Source: Ruminiclostridium sp.
Lineage (GTDB): Bacteria; Bacillota_A; Clostridia; Oscillospirales; Ruminococcaceae
Assembly: GCA_017550775.1 (NCBI GenBank)
Contig: JAFZOA010000443.1
Span: forward strand, 1-8,191
Reading direction: 5' to 3'
Length of the DNA stretch: 8,191 bases
Positions 6,648-8,191 of this stretch are shown piece after piece. Made by a program: the position numbers and the translations under genes. The stretch's first letter is position 1. Every line of letters starts with the position of its first letter. The notes under the pieces are model-generated. The model had not been told where the DNA came from, made no database searches, and was given only the letters and a program-made list of their open reading frames with translations.

Positions 6648-6759
6648 CCTATTGACAGTGAGTATGCGTGTGGTAGGCTGGTAGCCGGGCAGCAGCCCCA
6701 AGGGGCTGCCTGCCCGTGCTGCCGGACTACCGCACGCATCGAGGCTCACTGTCAATAGG
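6648..6759. repeat. 112-bp near-perfect palindrome, MITE-like or a long RNA hairpin
   Basis: The ends are perfect 15-bp inverted repeats: CCTATTGACAGTGAG (6648-6662) and its complement (6745-6759). Inward, 6664-6676 pairs with 6727-6739 (13 bp, one G-T pair), 6678-6685 with 6718-6725 (8 bp, two G-T), 6686-6692 with 6710-6716, and CAGCCCC (6693-6699) with GGGGCTG (6702-6708) around a tiny AA loop. About 50 pairs form one continuous hairpin, broken only by a few mismatches and small bulges. There is no coding capacity. No clean target-site duplication is seen; the nearest candidate, ACCG-G-A-type flanks at 6638 and 6760, is weak and offset. It sits between the CCA-like gene and fba. No T-run follows, so it is not an ordinary terminator. 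A miniature inverted-repeat element is my preferred reading, a structured RNA the alternative. Confidence 0.75.
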
Positions 6760-6780
6760 ACCGTGGAATAAATTATCGCC

Positions 6781-6832
6781 CCGAAATCCGTTACGATTTT
6801 CGGAGTAGAACCAATTTGAAAAAAACTATTGC
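6781..6832 (+). repeat. Imperfect direct repeat, copy B, next to the fba promoter
   Basis: CCGAAATCCG (6781-6790), a 20-bp spacer, CCAATTTGAAA (6811-6821), four bases and CTATTGC (6826-6832). It matches copy A at 6562-6605 block for block; the last 22 bp agree at 17 positions. In this copy the first block also forms a small hairpin with CGATTTTCGG (6794-6803), six pairs then two mismatches and two pairs. The last block runs into the -35 box of fba. Confidence 0.6.
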
Positions 6833-6857
6833 ATTTTCAGGCGAAATGTGGTAAAAT
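6829..6857 (+). promoter_or_regulatory. Sigma-A promoter of fba with extended -10
   Basis: TTGCAT (6829-6834), a 17-nt spacer and TAAAAT (6852-6857), preceded by the extended -10 dinucleotide TG at 6849-6850. The expected transcription start near 6864 falls inside a perfect 15-bp AT palindrome, AAATTAT-A-ATAATTT (6858-6872). This leaves a short leader of about 30 nt. A second TATAAT (6862-6867) has no matching -35 box. Confidence 0.7.
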
Positions 6858-6896
6858 AAATTATAATAATTTTCATCGAAAGGAAGTACCCATAGT

Positions 6897-7760
6897 ATGT
6901 TAGTATCGGCAAAAGATATGCTGAACAAGGCTCGCGACGGCAAGTACGCGGTAGGTCAGTTCAACATCAACAACCTTGAATGGACAAAGGCTATCCTCCT
7001 CACAGCTCAGGAGCAGAACTCCCCCGTTATCCTCGGCGTTTCCGAAGGCGCAGGCAAGTATATGTGCGGCTTCAACACCGTAGTCGGCATGACCAAGGGC
7101 ATGATCGAGACTCTGAAGATCACCGTTCCGGTAGCTCTTCACCTCGACCACGGTACATTTGAGGGCGCAAAGGCTTGTATCAACGCAGGCTTCTCGTCCA
7201 TAATGTTCGACGGTTCTCACCTCCCCTTCGAGGAGAACCTCGCGAAGACCACCGCGCTCGTAAACACCTGTGACGTGCTCGGACTCTCCCTTGAGGCTGA
7301 GGTCGGCGCTATCGGCGGCGAAGAGGACGGCGTTGTAGGTCAGGGCGAGTGCGCAGATCCCGAAGAGTGCAAGAAGATCGCTGACCTCGGCGTTACAATG
7401 CTCGCTGCGGGTATCAGCAACATTCACGGCAAGTACCCCGCAAACTGGCCGGGACTCAGCTTTGAGACTCTCGAAGCTGTCAAGGCTAAGGTAGGCGATA
7501 TGCCTCTCGTACTGCACGGCGGTACAGGTATCCCCGCAGACCAGATCAAGAAGGCTATCTCCCTCGGCGTTGCCAAGATCAACGTTAACACCGAGTGCCA
7601 GCTCGCTTTCCAGGAAGCTACAAGAAAGTACATCGAAGAAGGCAAGGATCAGCAGGGCAAGGGCTTCGACCCCAGAAAGCTGCTCGCTCCCGGCTTCGAG
7701 GCTATCAAGGCAACTGTCAAGGAAAAGATGGAGCTCTTCGGTTCCGTCGGCAAGGCATAA
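6897..7760 (+). CDS. fba: Class II fructose-1,6-bisphosphate aldolase
   Basis: Zinc-dependent cytosolic enzyme that reversibly splits fructose-1,6-bisphosphate into dihydroxyacetone phosphate and glyceraldehyde-3-phosphate in glycolysis and gluconeogenesis. The 287-aa length is normal for the family. Visible features: VALHLDHG (79-86) with the catalytic Asp84 and zinc ligand His85, SLEAEVGAIGGEEDG (131-145) with the acidic metal-site residues, NIHGKYP (175-181) with zinc ligand His177, VLHGGTG (205-211) with zinc ligand His207, and the phosphate-binding KINVNT (227-232). The AAAGGAAG ribosome binding site (6879-6886) is a little far from ATG, about 10 nt. Codons are narrowly chosen (AAG, CTC, GGC, ATC), as expected for a highly expressed gene. 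It is monocistronic: its own promoter precedes it and a strong terminator follows 20 bp after the stop. Confidence 0.97.
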   Translation: MLVSAKDMLNKARDGKYAVGQFNINNLEWTKAILLTAQEQNSPVILGVSEGAGKYMCGFNTVVGMTKGMIETLKITVPVALHLDHGTFEGAKACINAGFSSIMFDGSHLPFEENLAKTTALVNTCDVLGLSLEAEVGAIGGEEDGVVGQGECADPEECKKIADLGVTMLAAGISNIHGKYPANWPGLSFETLEAVKAKVGDMPLVLHGGTGIPADQIKKAISLGVAKINVNTECQLAFQEATRKYIEEGKDQQGKGFDPRKLLAPGFEAIKATVKEKMELFGSVGKA

Positions 7761-7780
7761 TAGCTCGAAATATGCGTTCC

Positions 7781-7811
7781 AAGCTCCCCGTTCATCACGG
7801 GGGGCTTTTTT
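7781..7811 (+). terminator. Intrinsic terminator of fba
   Basis: AAGCTCCCCGT (7781-7791) pairs with ACGGGGGGCTT (7797-7807), 11 pairs with one G-T, around a 5-nt loop. The T-run reaches 7811 (six T, 7806-7811). It begins 20 bp after the fba stop codon. Confidence 0.93.
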
Positions 7812-7841
7812 GTGTCCAAATTCTCCCGGAAGCATATACTG

Positions 7842-7943
7842 TATTGTAAGCGCACACGGTGTCTGAAAGTTTCGGCACGGGCAAGGCTGCGCCGCCTGCA
7901 AGGACCTGCGTCGGAAACGCTCACGCCGCGCGTGTTTACAATA
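7842..7943. repeat. Long imperfect palindrome upstream of the DUF11 gene
   Basis: TATTGTAA (7842-7849) pairs perfectly with TTACAATA (7936-7943). The stem continues inward as 7850-7859 with 7926-7935 (two mismatches, two G-T), GTTTC (7869-7873) with GAAAC (7914-7918), and 7874-7881 with 7905-7912 (one mismatch, two G-T), ending in a GC-rich apical region. Nearly the whole gap between the fba terminator and the DUF11 ribosome binding site folds as one arm. It could be a structured leader, which would fit a TATACT -10-like box at 7835-7840 just before it, or a degraded miniature element. I see no match to a riboswitch I know. Confidence 0.5.
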
Positions 7944-7967
7944 TCAAAACCTAAGGAGGATAAAGCT

Positions 7968-8191
7968 ATGGCAACATTCACAAATCAGGCAACGCTTTCA
8001 TATAACAACATCAAGGTAAGCTCCAACATCGTTACCGGCGAGATCGAAGAATTGCTTGAAGCGGTCAAGGTCGCCGTGTCCGACGCGTACAGCCCCGGCG
8101 AGATACTCACCTACGCGGTGTCGCTGGTGAACTCGGGGACGACCCCGATCACGGGAGTCACGATCACCGACGACCTCGGCGCTTACGAATA
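7968..8191 (+). CDS. DUF11-domain protein, N-terminal part, cut by the window end
   Basis: The start is well supported: AAGGAGG (7953-7959) lies 8 nt before ATG. The visible 74 residues begin MATFTNQATLSYNN and contain SSNIVTGEIEELLEAVKVAV, then GEILTYAVSLVNSGTTPITGVTITDDLGAY. The segment TYAVSLVNSGTTPITGVTITDDL is typical of the DUF11 (prealbumin-like beta-sandwich) repeat. Such proteins in Clostridia are often long and repetitive and may be surface-associated, but that is family knowledge. The N-terminus shows no signal peptide or hydrophobic segment, so an export route is not evident. It follows the fba terminator and so is probably transcribed separately, from a promoter within or before the palindrome. 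The remainder, including the repeat number and any anchor, lies outside the window. Confidence 0.85.
   Translation, partial: MATFTNQATLSYNNIKVSSNIVTGEIEELLEAVKVAVSDAYSPGEILTYAVSLVNSGTTPITGVTITDDLGAYE

Noticed and set aside
6781..6803. Hairpin as a terminator of the ttcA operon
   Set aside because: The stem is short with two internal mismatches and no T-run follows. It is better described as part of the direct repeat.
6900..7901. 333-codon open frame on the minus strand
   Set aside because: It is antisense to fba, whose catalytic motifs and codon bias are clear, and it runs back through the fba terminator. It resembles no family and has no ribosome binding site that I can see.
7874..7918. 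Resemblance to a GEMM-type cyclic di-GMP riboswitch (CACGGGCAAGG, GGAC)
   Set aside because: The conserved core blocks and helix order of that class are not met; only short strings match.
7937..7942. TACAAT as a -10 box for the DUF11 gene
   Set aside because: The sequence 17 nt upstream has no -35 similarity, and the bases are part of the palindrome's outer arm.

Overview
The window looks like a GC-rich bacterial chromosome from the Clostridia, probably the Ruminococcaceae/Oscillospiraceae. This is inferred from the galactokinase-family protein with a GNHTDH motif, the clostridial form of class II aldolase, the N-terminus of the DUF11 protein and the strong AGGAGG-type ribosome binding sites. 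It is not proven by any marker gene. No rRNA, tRNA, CRISPR array, transposase or phage gene is visible. Coding density is high. Six genes are recognisable, one small gene is an orphan, and the genes at both window edges are cut.

Layout, left to right. (1) The 3' three-quarters of a SEDS (RodA/FtsW/SpoVE) peptidoglycan polymerase gene, then a galactokinase-family GHMP kinase gene on the same strand. (2) The ribosome-splitting GTPase gene hflX on the minus strand. It converges on the kinase gene with only 5 bp between the stop codons, and its leader carries a strong GC-rich hairpin. (3) A divergent 122-codon orphan gene of AT-richer composition. (4) A two-gene operon: a TtcA-type tRNA 2-thiocytidine synthetase gene and, 15 bp later from a TTG start, a 593-aa protein. 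That protein joins an acidic, disordered N-terminus to a degenerate CCA-adding-enzyme/HD-domain body. (5) A 370-bp non-coding stretch. It holds a 112-bp near-perfect palindrome, two copies of an imperfect direct repeat flanking it, and a good extended -10 promoter. (6) The class II fructose-1,6-bisphosphate aldolase gene fba with a textbook terminator. (7) A 102-bp imperfect palindrome, then the start of a DUF11-domain gene that runs off the window.

Most of the region is housekeeping: cell-wall synthesis, sugar phosphorylation, ribosome rescue, tRNA modification and glycolysis. I see no defence or biosynthetic island. The least ordinary items are the CCA-like protein, which keeps the fold landmarks but has lost several catalytic signatures; the palindromic elements upstream of fba and of the DUF11 gene; and the hflX leader.
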